From Burkholderiaceae bacterium (lineage in GTDB: Bacteria > Pseudomonadota > Gammaproteobacteria > Burkholderiales > Burkholderiaceae_E), in assembly GCA_024637155.1 (NCBI GenBank), contig JAGXFR010000033.1, forward strand, positions 1 through 56,458: DNA of 56,458 nt. Direction: 5' to 3'. The translations under genes were made by a program, and so were the position numbers. The notes under the pieces were generated by a model. The model made no database searches and was not told the DNA's origin. It saw nothing but the letters and a program-made list of their open reading frames with translations. Numbering within the stretch: position 1 is the stretch's first letter; each line of letters starts with the position of its first letter. Shown piece after piece: positions 10,371 to 19,715 of this stretch.

Positions 10371-10880
10371 TCAGAGTCCCGTGACGTTGAGCGGCGGCGC
10401 CGCGTGTGAATTCTCAATGAGCTGATCGAACAGGTGCTCGGCCGCCGCGATCGCCGTCTCATCGCGGTCCAGGTAGGCAAAGCCGCGGTCGAAATGCGGA
10501 CGGCGCAGCACGACGCTCCGATCGACGATCGCGACCCCGGTCGAATAGCTGTGGACCTCCTTGTCGGTCTGGCGCAGCTGCACGCGCGGCGCGAATCGCA
10601 CCGCCAGGGCGGGCAGGCGTACGGCACGCCGTTCCAGCGCGCTGACATCGTGCAGGATCAGAATGACGCGGCTGAGCCGGTGCTCGCGCAGGAGCGCTTC
10701 AAGCGCCGCGCAGAAATCCGCGCCGTCGAGGTCCCAGTAGTTGGTGTCGCGCTCGAAGAGGCGAAGTTCCAGGCGCGCGGCGCGCAGTTCTTCCCGTAGT
10801 GCCGCGCGGGCAACCGCACGATCGTCCAGGCGTCGGTAGGGATTGCCTTGATCTCTGGCGATCGGGTCCTCACCATCCAT
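10371..10880 (-). CDS. Conserved hypothetical protein, divergent from ribBX
   Basis: 169-aa protein I do not recognise with certainty. It starts at ATG 10880 and runs opposite to the riboflavin genes, ending 12 nt from the ribE stop. Visible traits: an N-terminal basic helix rich in Arg/Ala/Glu, a core with [12 protein letters not shown] and [16 protein letters not shown], and an acidic C-terminal helix. There is no signal peptide or membrane segment. Alternating hydrophobic strands with a conserved [10 protein letters not shown] block suggest an alpha/beta fold. Codon use and GC content match its neighbours, so it looks like a native gene. A role in flavin metabolism is not implied by anything but position. 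Confidence 0.75.
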   Translation of the reverse strand: MDGEDPIARDQGNPYRRLDDRAVARAALREELRAARLELRLFERDTNYWDLDGADFCAALEALLREHRLSRVILILHDVSALERRAVRLPALAVRFAPRVQLRQTDKEVHSYSTGVAIVDRSVVLRRPHFDRGFAYLDRDETAIAAAEHLFDQLIENSHAAPPLNVTGL

Positions 10881-10956
10881 GGGCCGGGTCCTCGTAAGCT
10901 GGTGACGCCGCGTCATCCGCCCGCGCGCTGACTGCGGGGCAGCGTAAAATGCCCGC

Positions 10957-12087
10957 ATGTCAATCGCAACTATCGCCGAGATCGTCGCCGAACTCAAGTC
11001 CGGCCGGATGGTCATTCTCGTGGACGAGGAAGATCGGGAGAACGAGGGAGATCTGCTGCTCGCGGCGGACTTCGTCACGCCCGAAGCCATCAATTTCATG
11101 GCCCGCCATGGGCGCGGCCTGATCTGCCTGACGCTCACCGAGCAGCGCTGCCGCGAGCTGCGGCTTGCGCCGATGGTCACCACCAACGGGACGCGCCACG
11201 GGACGAATTTCACCGCCTCGATCGAGGCGGCCGAGGGGGTGACGACCGGCATTTCCGCGGCCGACCGGGCGCGCACCGTGCAGGTGGCGGTGGCCGGTGA
11301 CACGCGCGCCGAGGATCTCGTCCAGCCGGGACACATCTTTCCGCTCACCGCCCAGCCGGGGGGCGTGCTGATGCGCGCCGGACACACGGAGGCGGGCTGC
11401 GATCTGGCGCAGATCGCCGGGCTCACGCCGGCCGCAGTGATCTGTGAAATTCTCAAGGAAGACGGGACGATGGCCCGGCTCCCGGATCTCGTCACGTTTG
11501 CCGCCGAGCACCAGCTCAAGATCGGCACGATCGCCGACCTGATCCATTACCGCGGCGCCACCGAAAGCCTGATCGAGCGTCTGGCGGAGCGCACGGTGCA
11601 CACCCCGTACGGGGAGTTCCGGATGATCGCCTACCGGGACAAGCCCAGTGGCTCGCCGCACCTGGCGCTGGTCAAGGGAGAAATCGACCGCGCTCGCGAG
11701 ACGCTGGTGCGCGTGCACGAGCCGCTGAGCGTGCTCGACTTCTTCGAGTCGGAGCAGAGCATGCATTCCTGGCCGCTGCCGCGCGCGCTTGAGAGAATCT
11801 CGCGCCACGACGGTGCCGGCGTGGCCGTGCTGCTCAACTGCGCGCAGTCGGGCATCGACCTGATCGATCGCCTCGGACTGCATGGGGCGCCGGAGGAATC
11901 CGACGAGTCCCGCGCGGTCGCGGCGCAGCGCGCGGCGAAGCTCGACCTGCGCACCTACGGCATCGGGGCGCAGATTCTCAAGGATCTCGGGGTGACCCGG
12001 ATGCGGCTCCTCGCCAAGCCCCGCAAGATGCCCAGCATGACCGGATTCGAACTTGAAGTCTGCGGGTTCGAGCCCGGCGACGCATGA
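10957..12087 (+). CDS. ribBX: DHBP synthase with degenerate GTP cyclohydrolase II domain (RibBX type)
   Basis: The N-terminal domain (about 1-205) makes 3,4-dihydroxy-2-butanone 4-phosphate from ribulose 5-phosphate. It has [38 protein letters not shown] and the [13 protein letters not shown] block. The C-terminal domain (about 206-376) aligns in length with GTP cyclohydrolase II, but the zinc and catalytic CLTGD...RCDCG region is replaced by [20 protein letters not shown], with no cysteine. This matches the described RibBX architecture of Proteobacteria, in which the second domain has no cyclohydrolase activity. A separate ribA would be needed elsewhere. It overlaps ribH by four bases (ATGA), indicating coupling. 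A TAAAAT hexamer at 10945-10950 is very close to the start. Confidence 0.93.
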   Translation: MSIATIAEIVAELKSGRMVILVDEEDRENEGDLLLAADFVTPEAINFMARHGRGLICLTLTEQRCRELRLAPMVTTNGTRHGTNFTASIEAAEGVTTGISAADRARTVQVAVAGDTRAEDLVQPGHIFPLTAQPGGVLMRAGHTEAGCDLAQIAGLTPAAVICEILKEDGTMARLPDLVTFAAEHQLKIGTIADLIHYRGATESLIERLAERTVHTPYGEFRMIAYRDKPSGSPHLALVKGEIDRARETLVRVHEPLSVLDFFESEQSMHSWPLPRALERISRHDGAGVAVLLNCAQSGIDLIDRLGLHGAPEESDESRAVAAQRAAKLDLRTYGIGAQILKDLGVTRMRLLAKPRKMPSMTGFELEVCGFEPGDA

Positions 12088-12608
12088 CCAACCAGGAGAT
12101 GGCAGTGGCACCCGATATCGACGTGTATGAGGCCGAAGCCGATGGCGAGGGCATGCGGATCGGGGTGGTGCAATCCCGCTTCAATCAGCCCGTGTGCGAG
12201 GCGCTGCGCGACGCGTGCCTGCGCCAGCTGGTGGAACTGGGCGTGGCCACGCAGGACGTGTTCGTCTGCACGGTGCCCGGCGCGCTGGAAATCCCGGTGG
12301 CGCTGCAGCGTCTCGCGGAGTCCGGGGAATTCGACGCACTCATCGCCGTGGGCGCGGTGATCCGTGGTGAGACCTATCACTTCGAGGTGGTCTCCAATGA
12401 AAGCGCGGCGGGCGTGGCGCGCGTCGCCGCCCGCTTCTCGATCCCCATTGCCAACGCGATCCTCACCTGCGACAGCGATGAGCAGGCGCTGGCCCGCGTC
12501 GCCGAGAAGGGTGCCGATGCGGCGTTCGTCGCCGTGGAAATGGCGAATCTGCTCGATTCCATGAGCGCTCTGGGCGAACAGGAAGACGGCGACGAGGAAG
12601 ATCAGTGA
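12084..12608 (+). CDS. ribH: 6,7-dimethyl-8-ribityllumazine synthase
   Basis: Condenses the RibD product with the DHBP made by RibBX to give the lumazine substrate of RibE. 174 aa. Conserved blocks are [15 protein letters not shown] (ribityl and aromatic binding), [12 protein letters not shown], and [14 protein letters not shown] with the catalytic histidine. An acidic N-terminal extension of about 25 residues precedes the core, and an acidic Glu/Asp-rich tail ends the protein. Its ATG overlaps the ribBX stop (ATGA), and its stop overlaps the nusB GTG start, so the three are translationally coupled. Confidence 0.96.
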   Translation: MTNQEMAVAPDIDVYEAEADGEGMRIGVVQSRFNQPVCEALRDACLRQLVELGVATQDVFVCTVPGALEIPVALQRLAESGEFDALIAVGAVIRGETYHFEVVSNESAAGVARVAARFSIPIANAILTCDSDEQALARVAEKGADAAFVAVEMANLLDSMSALGEQEDGDEEDQ

Positions 12609-13090
12609 GCCCGGACGGCGACAAGCCGAAACCTGCGCTGCGCGCCGGACGCGAAGGGGGCGCCACGCGCAGCAGGCGCCGGCGCGCGCGCGAGTTCGCG
12701 CTGCAGGGCATCTATCAGTGGCTGGTCTCCGGTGAGGACGCCGGCGCGATCGAGGCGCATCTCGCGACGACGCCCGGATTTGCCCGCGCCGACAACGAGC
12801 ACTTCCGGGACCTGCTCTACGGTTGCCTGCAGGGCAGCGTCGATCTGCACGAGGCGATCACGCCGCACCTCGACCGGCCCATCGTCGAGTTGAGTCCCGT
12901 CGAACATGCGGTGCTGCTGCTCGGGTGCCACGAACTCGCGCGACATCCCGAGATTCCGATGCGGGTGGTGATCAACGAGGCGGTCGAGCTGTCCAAGACC
13001 TACGGCGGCACCGACGGGTTCAAGTACGTGAACGGCGTGCTCGACCGGGTCGCGGCGAAGCTGCGTGCCCTCGAAGCGGGCAGGGGCTGA
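12605..13090 (+). CDS. nusB: Transcription antitermination factor NusB
   Basis: RNA-binding antitermination factor that acts with NusE on rRNA leader boxA. 161 aa, all-helical family. Characteristic segments are RRRARGFALQ-like [17 protein letters not shown] at about 20-35, [16 protein letters not shown], and the C-terminal [27 protein letters not shown]. The GTG start at 12605 overlaps the ribH stop and has AGGAAGA just upstream. The basic first 20 residues are a lineage-variable extension. The ribH-nusB pairing is common in Proteobacteria. Confidence 0.96.
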   Translation: MSPDGDKPKPALRAGREGGATRSRRRRAREFALQGIYQWLVSGEDAGAIEAHLATTPGFARADNEHFRDLLYGCLQGSVDLHEAITPHLDRPIVELSPVEHAVLLLGCHELARHPEIPMRVVINEAVELSKTYGGTDGFKYVNGVLDRVAAKLRALEAGRG

Positions 13091-13097
13091 CGCGCGC

Positions 13098-14081
13098 GTG
13101 ACCGCAAGCCGCGAAAGCGTGGGCGAATTCGAACTGATCCGCCGGTTCTTCAACCGGCGCCCGCCGGTCGCGCTCGAACTCGGCATCGGTGACGACGCCG
13201 CGCTGCTGCGCACCGGCCGCGGTTCCACGCTCGATTCCGACGCGCTGGCGGTGACCACCGACATGCTGGTGGCGGGGCGCCACTTCGTGGCCGATGTCGA
13301 TCCCGAGTCGCTCGGGCACAAGGCGCTGGCGGTCAATCTCTCGGACTTGGCGGCGATGGGCGCGCGCCCCGAGGCGTTCACGCTGGCGCTGGCGCTGCCG
13401 ACGGTCGACGAATCGTGGCTGGAAACCTTCGCGCGCGGCATGTTCGTCCTGGCCGATCGCCACGGCTGCGAGCTGGCGGGCGGCGATACCACGCGCGGTC
13501 CGCTCACCATCTGCATCACCGCAATCGGCCGCGTGCCGGCCGGCGTGGCGCTGCGCCGCGATCGCGCCGAACCCGGGGACGATCTGTGGGTGTCGGGAGA
13601 ACTCGGTGCGGCCGCGTGGGCAACTCGCGAAAGGCTCGCCGGGCGCGGCGCGGCACTGCCCGGTTCCGCCCTCGCGCGACTCGACCGGCCGGAGCCCCGC
13701 ATCGCGCTGGGGCTCGCGTTGCGTCATCTGGCACGGGCCGCGATCGATCTCTCCGACGGGCTGGTCGGGGATCTCGGGCACGTCTGCGAGCGCTCCCGGG
13801 TGGGCGCGCAGCTGCGCTGGGCCGACGTGCCGGTGGCCGAGGAACTCGCCGCGCTGCCCGAAGACGAACGGATCGCGCTCGCGCTGGCCGGTGGCGACGA
13901 CTACGAACTGCTCTTCACCGCCGCCCCGGAGAACCGAGCGGCGATCGCGGCGCTCGTTGCGCGCTGCGCGGTGGCGCTCACGCGCATCGGCACCATCGTC
14001 CCCGGCGCCGGCGTGACGGTGCGCGATGCGCGCGGCCGCGCCGTCGCACTTTCCAGCGCGGGCTTCGAGCACTTCCGGTGA
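13098..14081 (+). CDS. thiL: Thiamine-monophosphate kinase
   Basis: ATP-dependent phosphorylation of thiamine monophosphate to the active diphosphate, the last step of de novo thiamine synthesis. 327 aa, with the usual ThiL blocks GIGDDAALL, TTDMLVAGRHF, LAAMGARPEAFTLALALP, GGDTTRGPL and DLSDGLVGDLGH. GTG 13098 lies seven bases after the nusB stop; an upstream ATG would overlap nusB by 26 nt and put a proline/arginine stretch ahead of the conserved start. It complements ThiE (24764-25465) and ThiC (49766-51691) elsewhere in the window. Confidence 0.95.
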   Translation: MTASRESVGEFELIRRFFNRRPPVALELGIGDDAALLRTGRGSTLDSDALAVTTDMLVAGRHFVADVDPESLGHKALAVNLSDLAAMGARPEAFTLALALPTVDESWLETFARGMFVLADRHGCELAGGDTTRGPLTICITAIGRVPAGVALRRDRAEPGDDLWVSGELGAAAWATRERLAGRGAALPGSALARLDRPEPRIALGLALRHLARAAIDLSDGLVGDLGHVCERSRVGAQLRWADVPVAEELAALPEDERIALALAGGDDYELLFTAAPENRAAIAALVARCAVALTRIGTIVPGAGVTVRDARGRAVALSSAGFEHFR

Positions 14082-14085
14082 CGCG

Positions 14086-14598
14086 GTGAAGACCTCGACG
14101 CCAGCGCTCCAGCCGGAAGTCGCCGTGCGGCCGGACGTGCGCTTCCTCGTGGCGCGCCTGTCGCACCTCATCGCGCTCGGCCTGGGCTGCGGGCTGGCGC
14201 GGGTAGCGCCCGGCACGGTCGGCACGCTGGGCGCATGGCTCTCGTACGCGCTGCTCGTGCGCTGGCTCGGCGACGCCCAGTGGGCCGTGCTGATCGCAGC
14301 CTCGTTCGCGATCGGGATCTGGGCGTGCGCGCGCACCGCAGCCGACCTCGGGTCCGGTGACCCGGGCGCGATCGTCTGGGATGAGATCGTCGCCTTCTGG
14401 CTGGTGCTGTGGGTCGCAGGCGGGGATCTGGCGATGCAGGCGGCGGCCTTCGTGCTCTTTCGCTTCTTCGACATCGTCAAGCCGCCGCCGATCCGGCATT
14501 TCGAGCGCACGGTGGCGGGCGGGCTCGGCGTGATGCTCGACGACGTGTTCGCGGCGCTCTATACCTTGCTGGTGCTCGCACTGTGGCGGGCGTGGTGA
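14086..14598 (+). CDS. pgpA: Phosphatidylglycerophosphatase A
   Basis: Inner-membrane phosphatase making phosphatidylglycerol from its 3-phosphate. 170 aa with about four hydrophobic segments. The PgpA signature is present: ARVAPGTVGTLGAW, DPGAIVWDEIVAFWL with acidic residues facing the active site, LFRFFDIVKPPPI, and the C-terminal MLDDVFAALYTLL. GTG 14086 follows the thiL stop by four bases. The next gene, pncC, begins on its stop codon. The nusB-thiL-pgpA-pncC order is conserved in many beta- and gammaproteobacteria. Confidence 0.95.
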   Translation: MKTSTPALQPEVAVRPDVRFLVARLSHLIALGLGCGLARVAPGTVGTLGAWLSYALLVRWLGDAQWAVLIAASFAIGIWACARTAADLGSGDPGAIVWDEIVAFWLVLWVAGGDLAMQAAAFVLFRFFDIVKPPPIRHFERTVAGGLGVMLDDVFAALYTLLVLALWRAW

Positions 14599-15143
14599 AA
14601 GAGGAAGTGGACGAGGCAGCCGTATTCGCCGCCGCGGCGACGCTCGGCCGCTCGCTCGTGCGCCGCGGCTGGAAAGTCGTCACCGCCGAGTCGTGCACCG
14701 GGGGGTTGATCGCCCGCGCGCTCACCGAGACTTCCGGGTCGAGTGCGTGGTTCGAGCGCGGTTTCGTCACTTACGGGGACGTCGCGAAGCGCGAATTGCT
14801 GGGCGTCGACCCGGAGCTGCTTGTCGCGCACGGGGCGGTGAGCGAGGCGGTGGCGCTCGCCATGGCGCGCGGCGCGCTGGGACACAGCCACTCGGAACGG
14901 GCGCTGGCGGTGACCGGGATCGCCGGCCCCGATGGCGGTACGCCGGCCAAGCCGGTGGGCACCGTCTGCTTCGGCTGGGCCAGCGTCGACGGGACATGGC
15001 GCACGGGCACCGAGTGCTTCGCCGGCGACCGGGCGCAGGTAAGATTGCAGGCGGCACACCACGCTCTGGGCGTCGCGCTGGAGCAACTCCGGGATGCAGG
15101 GCCGCCCGGCGAGGCAGTCGATGGGCCTAGGGCACAAGACTGA
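14595..15143 (+). CDS. pncC: Nicotinamide-nucleotide amidase (CinA C-terminal domain family)
   Basis: Deamidates nicotinamide mononucleotide in the pyridine nucleotide salvage cycle. 182 aa, a stand-alone CinA C-terminal domain without the N-terminal molybdopterin-binding part. Key blocks are VVTAESCTGGLIA, ERGFVTYGDVAK, and ALAVTGIAGPDGGTPAKPVGTVCFGW. The start is GTG at 14595 (overlapping the pgpA stop) or the adjacent in-frame GTG at 14592. It lies directly upstream of recA, the classic cinA-recA neighbourhood, with the recA promoter starting right after its stop. Confidence 0.94.
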   Translation: MKEEVDEAAVFAAAATLGRSLVRRGWKVVTAESCTGGLIARALTETSGSSAWFERGFVTYGDVAKRELLGVDPELLVAHGAVSEAVALAMARGALGHSHSERALAVTGIAGPDGGTPAKPVGTVCFGWASVDGTWRTGTECFAGDRAQVRLQAAHHALGVALEQLRDAGPPGEAVDGPRAQD

Positions 15144-15155
15144 TTGTATATACAG
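15140..15155 (+). promoter_or_regulatory. LexA-type SOS box upstream of recA
   Basis: CTGATTGTATATACAG matches the CTG-N10-CAG form of the E. coli-type SOS box, with an AT-rich centre and one departure from CTGT. It overlaps the -35 element of the recA promoter, where bound LexA would block RNA polymerase. Confidence 0.85.
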
Positions 15156-15172
15156 TAGTTCCGTGACATAAT
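15144..15172 (+). promoter_or_regulatory. recA sigma-70 promoter
   Basis: TTGTAT at 15144-15149 and CATAAT at 15167-15172 are separated by exactly 17 bp. Predicted transcription start is near 15179, leaving a leader of about 28 nt before the recA ATG. Confidence 0.75.
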
Positions 15173-15206
15173 CGGCTCACTTATCGAAGCGCAGGGAGCC
15201 GAGGCC

Positions 15207-16283
15207 ATGGATCGAAGCAACACCGAGAAGGTCGTCAAGATGGAAGATGCGAAGGTCAAGACCGAGCGCGCGAAGGCGCTGAGCGCCGCGCTCGCACAGA
15301 TCGAAAAGCAGTTCGGCAAGGGCTCGATCATGAGACTTGCCGACGGCGAGGTCGTCCAGGACATCGACGTCGTGTCCACGGGGTCGCTGGGGCTCGACAT
15401 CGCGCTCGGCGTCGGCGGTCTGCCGCGCGGCCGGGTGGTCGAGGTCTACGGTCCCGAGTCCTCGGGCAAGACCACCCTGACGCTGCAGGTGGTGGCGGAG
15501 ATGCAGAAGCTCGGGGGCACCTGCGCGTTCATCGACGCCGAACACGCGCTGGACATCCAGTACGCCCGCAAGCTCGGCGTCAAGCTCGAGGATTTGCTGA
15601 TCTCCCAGCCCGACACCGGCGAGCAGGCGCTGGAGATTGCCGAAGCGCTGGTGCGGTCGGGATCGGTCGACCTGGTTGTCATCGACTCGGTCGCTGCGCT
15701 CACCCCCAAGGCCGAGATCGAGGGCGAGATGGGCGATTCGCTTCCCGGGCTGCAGGCACGGCTGATGTCCCAGGCGCTGCGCAAGCTCGCCGGCACCATC
15801 AGCCGCACCCGCACGCTGGTGATCTTCATCAACCAGATCCGGATGAAGATCGGCGTGATGTTCGGTAACCCCGAGACCACCACCGGCGGGAACGCGCTGA
15901 AGTTCTACGCTTCGGTGCGGCTCGACATCCGGCGCATCGGGGCGATCAAGAAGGGCGACGAGGTGATCGGCAGCGAAACGCGCGTCAAGGTCGTCAAGAA
16001 CAAGGTTGCGCCCCCCTTCAAGACGGCGGAGTTCGACATCCTCTACGGCGAGGGCACCTCGCGCCATGGCGAGCTGCTGGATCTCGGGTCGAATTGCGGG
16101 GTCGTCGAGAAATCGGGCGCTTGGTACAGCTACGGCGGCGAACGGATCGGACAGGGCAAGGACAATTCCCGCGATTTCCTGCGCGAACGGCCTGAGCTGG
16201 CGCTGGAGATCGAGAACAAGGTGCGCGAGCACTTCGGGGTCAAGCCGCGCGGCGCTGACGTGCGGGACATCGAACCGGCTTGA
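15207..16283 (+). CDS. recA: RecA recombinase
   Basis: ATP-dependent strand-exchange protein and co-protease for LexA. 358 aa. It has the Walker A motif [10 protein letters not shown], Walker [11 protein letters not shown], loop L1 near [12 protein letters not shown], and loop L2 containing [20 protein letters not shown]. The C-terminal region has the usual mixed-charge residues but a shorter acidic tail than in E. coli. ATG 15207 sits 28 nt from the predicted transcription start; an internal ATG at 15240 would remove part of the N-terminal helix. Regulation by LexA is supported by the SOS box at 15140-15155. recX follows on the same strand. Confidence 0.98.
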   Translation: MDRSNTEKVVKMEDAKVKTERAKALSAALAQIEKQFGKGSIMRLADGEVVQDIDVVSTGSLGLDIALGVGGLPRGRVVEVYGPESSGKTTLTLQVVAEMQKLGGTCAFIDAEHALDIQYARKLGVKLEDLLISQPDTGEQALEIAEALVRSGSVDLVVIDSVAALTPKAEIEGEMGDSLPGLQARLMSQALRKLAGTISRTRTLVIFINQIRMKIGVMFGNPETTTGGNALKFYASVRLDIRRIGAIKKGDEVIGSETRVKVVKNKVAPPFKTAEFDILYGEGTSRHGELLDLGSNCGVVEKSGAWYSYGGERIGQGKDNSRDFLRERPELALEIENKVREHFGVKPRGADVRDIEPA

Positions 16284-16341
16284 GCGCGGCGCAGGTGGGC
16301 AGCAGACCGGAACGCGCGCGCCGGGCGCCTGCCCTGTAATC

Positions 16342-16794
16342 ATGCCGCCGCGCGCACCGGTGTCGCTCCGGGCTCGTGCGCTGCAGTTTCTCGCGCAACG
16401 CGAGCACGCACGCGACGAGTTGGCCCGCAAGCTCGCGCGCCACAGCGAAGACGACGCGGCGATCGAAACGTTGCTCGACGAGCTCGAGCACCAGGATCTG
16501 CTCTCCGCCGAGCGATTCGCCGAATCGCTCGCGCGCCGGCGTGGCCAGCGCTACGGGGTCGCGCGCATCCGTAACGAGTTGCGCGGCCACGACCTCGACG
16601 AGGAAACCGTGGCCGCCCAGCTGCGTGCGCTATCCGAGACCGAATTCGCGCGCGCGCGCGCCATCTGGTTGCGGCGCTTTGGCGCGGTGCCGGCCGATCT
16701 TGCCGAGCGCGGGCGTCAGACGCGCTTTCTGGCCGCCCGGGGCTTTTCGGGCGAAGTGATCCGCAAGGTGCTTTCCGGGGACGACGAGACCTGA
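16342..16794 (+). CDS. recX: RecX regulatory protein
   Basis: Modulates RecA filament growth in known systems. 150 aa, the normal length, made of repeated three-helix units. Typical stretches are ALQFLAQREHARDELARKLA, LLDELEHQDLLSAERFAESLARRR and FLAARGFSGEVIRKVL. Start ATG 16342 is 58 nt beyond the recA stop; no strong ribosome-binding site is seen. Position behind recA and the helical pattern make the assignment firm. Confidence 0.93.
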   Translation: MPPRAPVSLRARALQFLAQREHARDELARKLARHSEDDAAIETLLDELEHQDLLSAERFAESLARRRGQRYGVARIRNELRGHDLDEETVAAQLRALSETEFARARAIWLRRFGAVPADLAERGRQTRFLAARGFSGEVIRKVLSGDDET

Positions 16795-16875
16795 CCTGAC
16801 CGGCGCGCTGCTCCGATGCGGCGCTGCACAATCGGCCATTTCAGCGTGCTAACATTGCCCGTTTGACACGCAGCG

Positions 16876-16895
16876 GCCGCGCCGATTGGCGCGGC
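16876..16895 (+). other. Hairpin between recX and the DUF2889 gene
   Basis: GCCGCGCC-GATT-GGCGCGGC is an 8-bp perfect stem with a four-base loop, ending 10 nt before the next start codon. There is no T-run. It lies where it could hinder ribosome access or slow transcript decay. Confidence 0.35.
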
Positions 16896-16905
16896 ACCCA
16901 GCCGG

Positions 16906-17502
16906 ATGCCCCTGCCTGAAACCAGCGTCGCGAGAACCCCCGTGCACACGCGTGCCGTTTCGATCCATGCGTTTCGGCGCGATGACGGGAACTGGGATCT
17001 CGAGGCCGAACTGAGCGACGTCAAGCCGCACGACCTGGCGCTGCAGGGCGGACTGCGGGTTGCCGGTGATCCCGTGCACCACATGCATCTGCGCGTGACG
17101 ATCGACCCCGCGTTCTGCGTCATCGACGCGCTCGTCGTGGCGGATCGGGTCGCCTACCCCGGATATTGCGAGTCGGTCATGTCCGATTATCGAGCGCTGA
17201 TCGGGTTGAACCTCATGAAGGGGTTTCGGCGCGGACTGCAAGAGCGCCTTGGGGGTGTGGCCGGTTGCACGCACGTCTCGGAACTGGCCCAGTTCCTGCC
17301 GACCGCCGCAATCCAGGCGATGGCGGGGAGCAAGCGCGCGCAACGCGAAGAAGAAGCCGCCGGGCGCGGCGCGCGCAAGCCCTTTCAGCTCGACCGCTGC
17401 CATGCGATGCGCACCGACGGCGAGGCGGTACGCCTCTACTACCCGAAGTGGTTCGCCGCAGCCCCCGCCGAACAACCGCAGCCGGTCGTCGATGGCGGCT
17501 GA
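16906..17502 (+). CDS. DUF2889 family protein
   Basis: 198-aa protein of a family without known function that is common next to recX/sucC in Burkholderiales. It starts with HTRAVSIHAFRRDDGNWDLEAELSDVK, the family hallmark, followed by HHMHLRVTIDPAFCVIDALV and GCTHVSELAQFLPTAAIQ. The internal CxH pattern (GCTHV) and several conserved histidines may bind metal, an inference only. A charged stretch around 142-155 (KRAQREEEAAGRGARK) looks like a flexible linker. No membrane segments. Confidence 0.88.
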   Translation: MPLPETSVARTPVHTRAVSIHAFRRDDGNWDLEAELSDVKPHDLALQGGLRVAGDPVHHMHLRVTIDPAFCVIDALVVADRVAYPGYCESVMSDYRALIGLNLMKGFRRGLQERLGGVAGCTHVSELAQFLPTAAIQAMAGSKRAQREEEAAGRGARKPFQLDRCHAMRTDGEAVRLYYPKWFAAAPAEQPQPVVDGG

Positions 17503-17541
17503 CCGGCTCCCCATTTCCCGGAATTTCCACGAGGAAACACG

Positions 17542-18705
17542 ATGAAAATCCATGAATACCAAGGCAAGGAGATCCTCAAGAAGTACGGCGTCGCGGTGCC
17601 CCGCGGCATTCCGTGCTTCTCGGTCGAGGACGCGATGAAGGCGGCGGAGTCGCTCGGTGGCCCGGTATGGGTCGTCAAGGCGCAGATTCACGCCGGCGGA
17701 CGCGGCAAGGGCGGCGGCGTGAAGCTTGCGCGCACCATGGCCGAAGTGCGCGAACATGCCGAGTCGATCCTCGGGATGCAACTGGTCACCCATCAGACCG
17801 GGCCGCAGGGCCAGAAGGTACGCCGCCTGCTCGTGGAGGAGGGCGCCGACATCCGCGACGAACTCTACGTCGGGATCGTCATCGATCGCGTCACCCAGCT
17901 CGTGACGGTGATGGCCTCCAGCGAAGGCGGGATGGACATCGAGGAAGTCGCCGCCCACACGCCCGAGAAGATTCACAAGGTATCGGTCGATCCCGACGCG
18001 GGACTTACCGACGCGCAGGCCGACGATCTCGCGCGCAAGATCGGCATCCCCGACGCGTCGGTGGCGCAGGGACGCGTGGTTCTGCAGAATCTCTACCGGG
18101 CGTTCTGGGAAACCGACGCGTCCCTGGCCGAAATCAACCCGCTGATCGTCGCCGGCGACGGGCGCGTGGTGGCACTCGACGCGAAGCTCAACTTCGACGC
18201 GAACGCGCTGTTCCGCCACCCCGAGATCGTCGAGTTGCGTGACCTCGACGAGGAAGACCCGGCCGAGGTCGAGGCGAGCGAGCACGATCTGGCCTACATC
18301 CCGCTCGACGGCAACATCGGTTGCCTGGTCAACGGCGCCGGGCTTGCGATGGCGACCATGGACACGATCAAGCTCTTCGGCGGCGAGCCGGCGAACTTCC
18401 TCGACGTGGGTGGCGGCGCCACCACCGAGAAGGTCACCGAGGCGTTCAAGCTGATGCTGCGCAATCCGAACCTCAAGGCGATCCTGGTCAACATCTTCGG
18501 CGGCATCATGCGCTGTGACGTCATCGCCGAAGGCGTCGTCGCGGCATCGAAGGCGGTGCACCTGACCGTGCCGCTGGTGGTCCGCATGAAAGGCACCAAC
18601 GAGGAAATCGGCAAGAAGATCCTCGCCGAATCGGGGCTGCCGATCATTTCGGCCGACACCATGGGCGAGGCGGCCAAGAAGGTGGTCGCGGCCGCCAGCG
18701 CCTGA
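17542..18705 (+). CDS. sucC: Succinyl-CoA synthetase, beta subunit (ADP-forming type)
   Basis: TCA-cycle enzyme subunit that binds nucleotide in an N-terminal ATP-grasp fold and contributes to the phosphate/CoA site. 387 aa, the normal size. It opens with [17 protein letters not shown] and has [18 protein letters not shown] in the nucleotide lid and [15 protein letters not shown] near residue 320. GAGGAAAC precedes ATG 17542. It forms an operon with sucD 91 nt downstream. No other TCA-cycle genes are adjacent, a separate placement often seen in Burkholderiales. Confidence 0.98.
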   Translation: MKIHEYQGKEILKKYGVAVPRGIPCFSVEDAMKAAESLGGPVWVVKAQIHAGGRGKGGGVKLARTMAEVREHAESILGMQLVTHQTGPQGQKVRRLLVEEGADIRDELYVGIVIDRVTQLVTVMASSEGGMDIEEVAAHTPEKIHKVSVDPDAGLTDAQADDLARKIGIPDASVAQGRVVLQNLYRAFWETDASLAEINPLIVAGDGRVVALDAKLNFDANALFRHPEIVELRDLDEEDPAEVEASEHDLAYIPLDGNIGCLVNGAGLAMATMDTIKLFGGEPANFLDVGGGATTEKVTEAFKLMLRNPNLKAILVNIFGGIMRCDVIAEGVVAASKAVHLTVPLVVRMKGTNEEIGKKILAESGLPIISADTMGEAAKKVVAAASA

Positions 18706-18710
18706 GAACA

Positions 18711-18763
18711 CGGCGCGAAGCGCCGCCACGCGGCAAACCGGGGCGGCCCCCTTGCGGGCCGCC
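18711..18763 (+). other. Two hairpins in the sucC-sucD spacer
   Basis: CGGCG-CGAAG-CGCCG at 18711-18725 (a stable GAA-type loop) is followed by GGCGGCCC-CCTTGC-GGGCCGCC at 18742-18763. No U-run follows either, so they are more likely to affect RNA processing or stability than to terminate. Confidence 0.45.
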
Positions 18764-18796
18764 GGAAACCGAGTTTCGAAAACAGGGATTGAAGCG

Positions 18797-19678
18797 ATGA
18801 GCATCCTGATCGACAGCAATACCAAGGTGATCACCCAGGGGATCACCGGCAAGACCGGGCAATACCACACGCGGATGTGCCGCGACTACGCGAACGGCAA
18901 GGCGGCGTTCGTGGCCGGCGTGCATCCGAAGAAGGCGGGCGAGGATTTCGAGGGGATTCCGATCTTCGCGAGCGTGCGCGATGCGCGCGAGGCCACCGGC
19001 GCCACCGTGTCGGTCATCTACGTGCCGCCCGGCGGCGCGGCGGACGCGATCTGGGAAGCGGTCGAAGCGGACCTGGACCTGGTGATCTGCATCACCGAGG
19101 GCATCCCCGTACGCGACATGGTGGTGGTGCGCGATCGCATGCGCAAGGAAGGCAGAAAGACGCTGCTGCTCGGGCCCAACTGCCCGGGCCTGATCACCCC
19201 CGACGAGATCAAGATCGGCATCATGCCGGGCCACATCCACCGCAAGGGCCGCATCGGGGTGGTTTCGCGCTCCGGCACGCTCACCTATGAGGCGGTCGCG
19301 CAGGTGACCGCGCTCGGGCTGGGCCAGTCCTCGGCCGTGGGCATCGGTGGCGATCCGGTCAACGGGCTCAAGCACATCGACGTGCTGCGCCTCTTCAACG
19401 ACGACCCGGAAACCGATGCCGTGGTGATGATCGGCGAGATCGGCGGCACGGATGAGGAAGAGGCCGCGCAGTGGGTGAAGGCCAACATGAAGAAACCCGT
19501 GGTTGGCTTCATCGCGGGCGTCACCGCGCCCCCCGGCAAGCGCATGGGCCACGCCGGCGCCATCATTTCCGGCGGAAAGGGCACCGCGCAGGAAAAACTG
19601 GCAGTCATGGACGCCTGCGGCATCAAGGTGACGCGCGATCCCTCCGAGATGGGTTCCCTGCTGAAGACCGTGCTCTGA
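18797..19678 (+). CDS. sucD: Succinyl-CoA synthetase, alpha subunit
   Basis: Forms the catalytic heterodimer with SucC and carries the phosphorylated histidine. 293 aa. It opens [21 protein letters not shown], the CoA-binding Rossmann start; the active-site histidine is in [27 protein letters not shown] 18797 gives the conserved N-terminus; an in-frame upstream ATG at 18752 falls in the hairpin region. TerC follows after 37 nt. Confidence 0.98.
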   Translation: MSILIDSNTKVITQGITGKTGQYHTRMCRDYANGKAAFVAGVHPKKAGEDFEGIPIFASVRDAREATGATVSVIYVPPGGAADAIWEAVEADLDLVICITEGIPVRDMVVVRDRMRKEGRKTLLLGPNCPGLITPDEIKIGIMPGHIHRKGRIGVVSRSGTLTYEAVAQVTALGLGQSSAVGIGGDPVNGLKHIDVLRLFNDDPETDAVVMIGEIGGTDEEEAAQWVKANMKKPVVGFIAGVTAPPGKRMGHAGAIISGGKGTAQEKLAVMDACGIKVTRDPSEMGSLLKTVL

Positions 19679-19715
19679 GCAACCCGCTGCGCGGGCGGGC
19701 GAGGGCGGAGGCGCA

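Noticed and set aside
10881..10956. FMN riboswitch before ribBX
   Set aside because: Only 76 nt separate the divergent starts, and the conserved RFN elements are absent.
19679..19715. Manganese (yybP-ykoY) riboswitch before terC
   Set aside because: The 37-nt spacer is too short, and the terC gene seems to be read from the sucCD operon.
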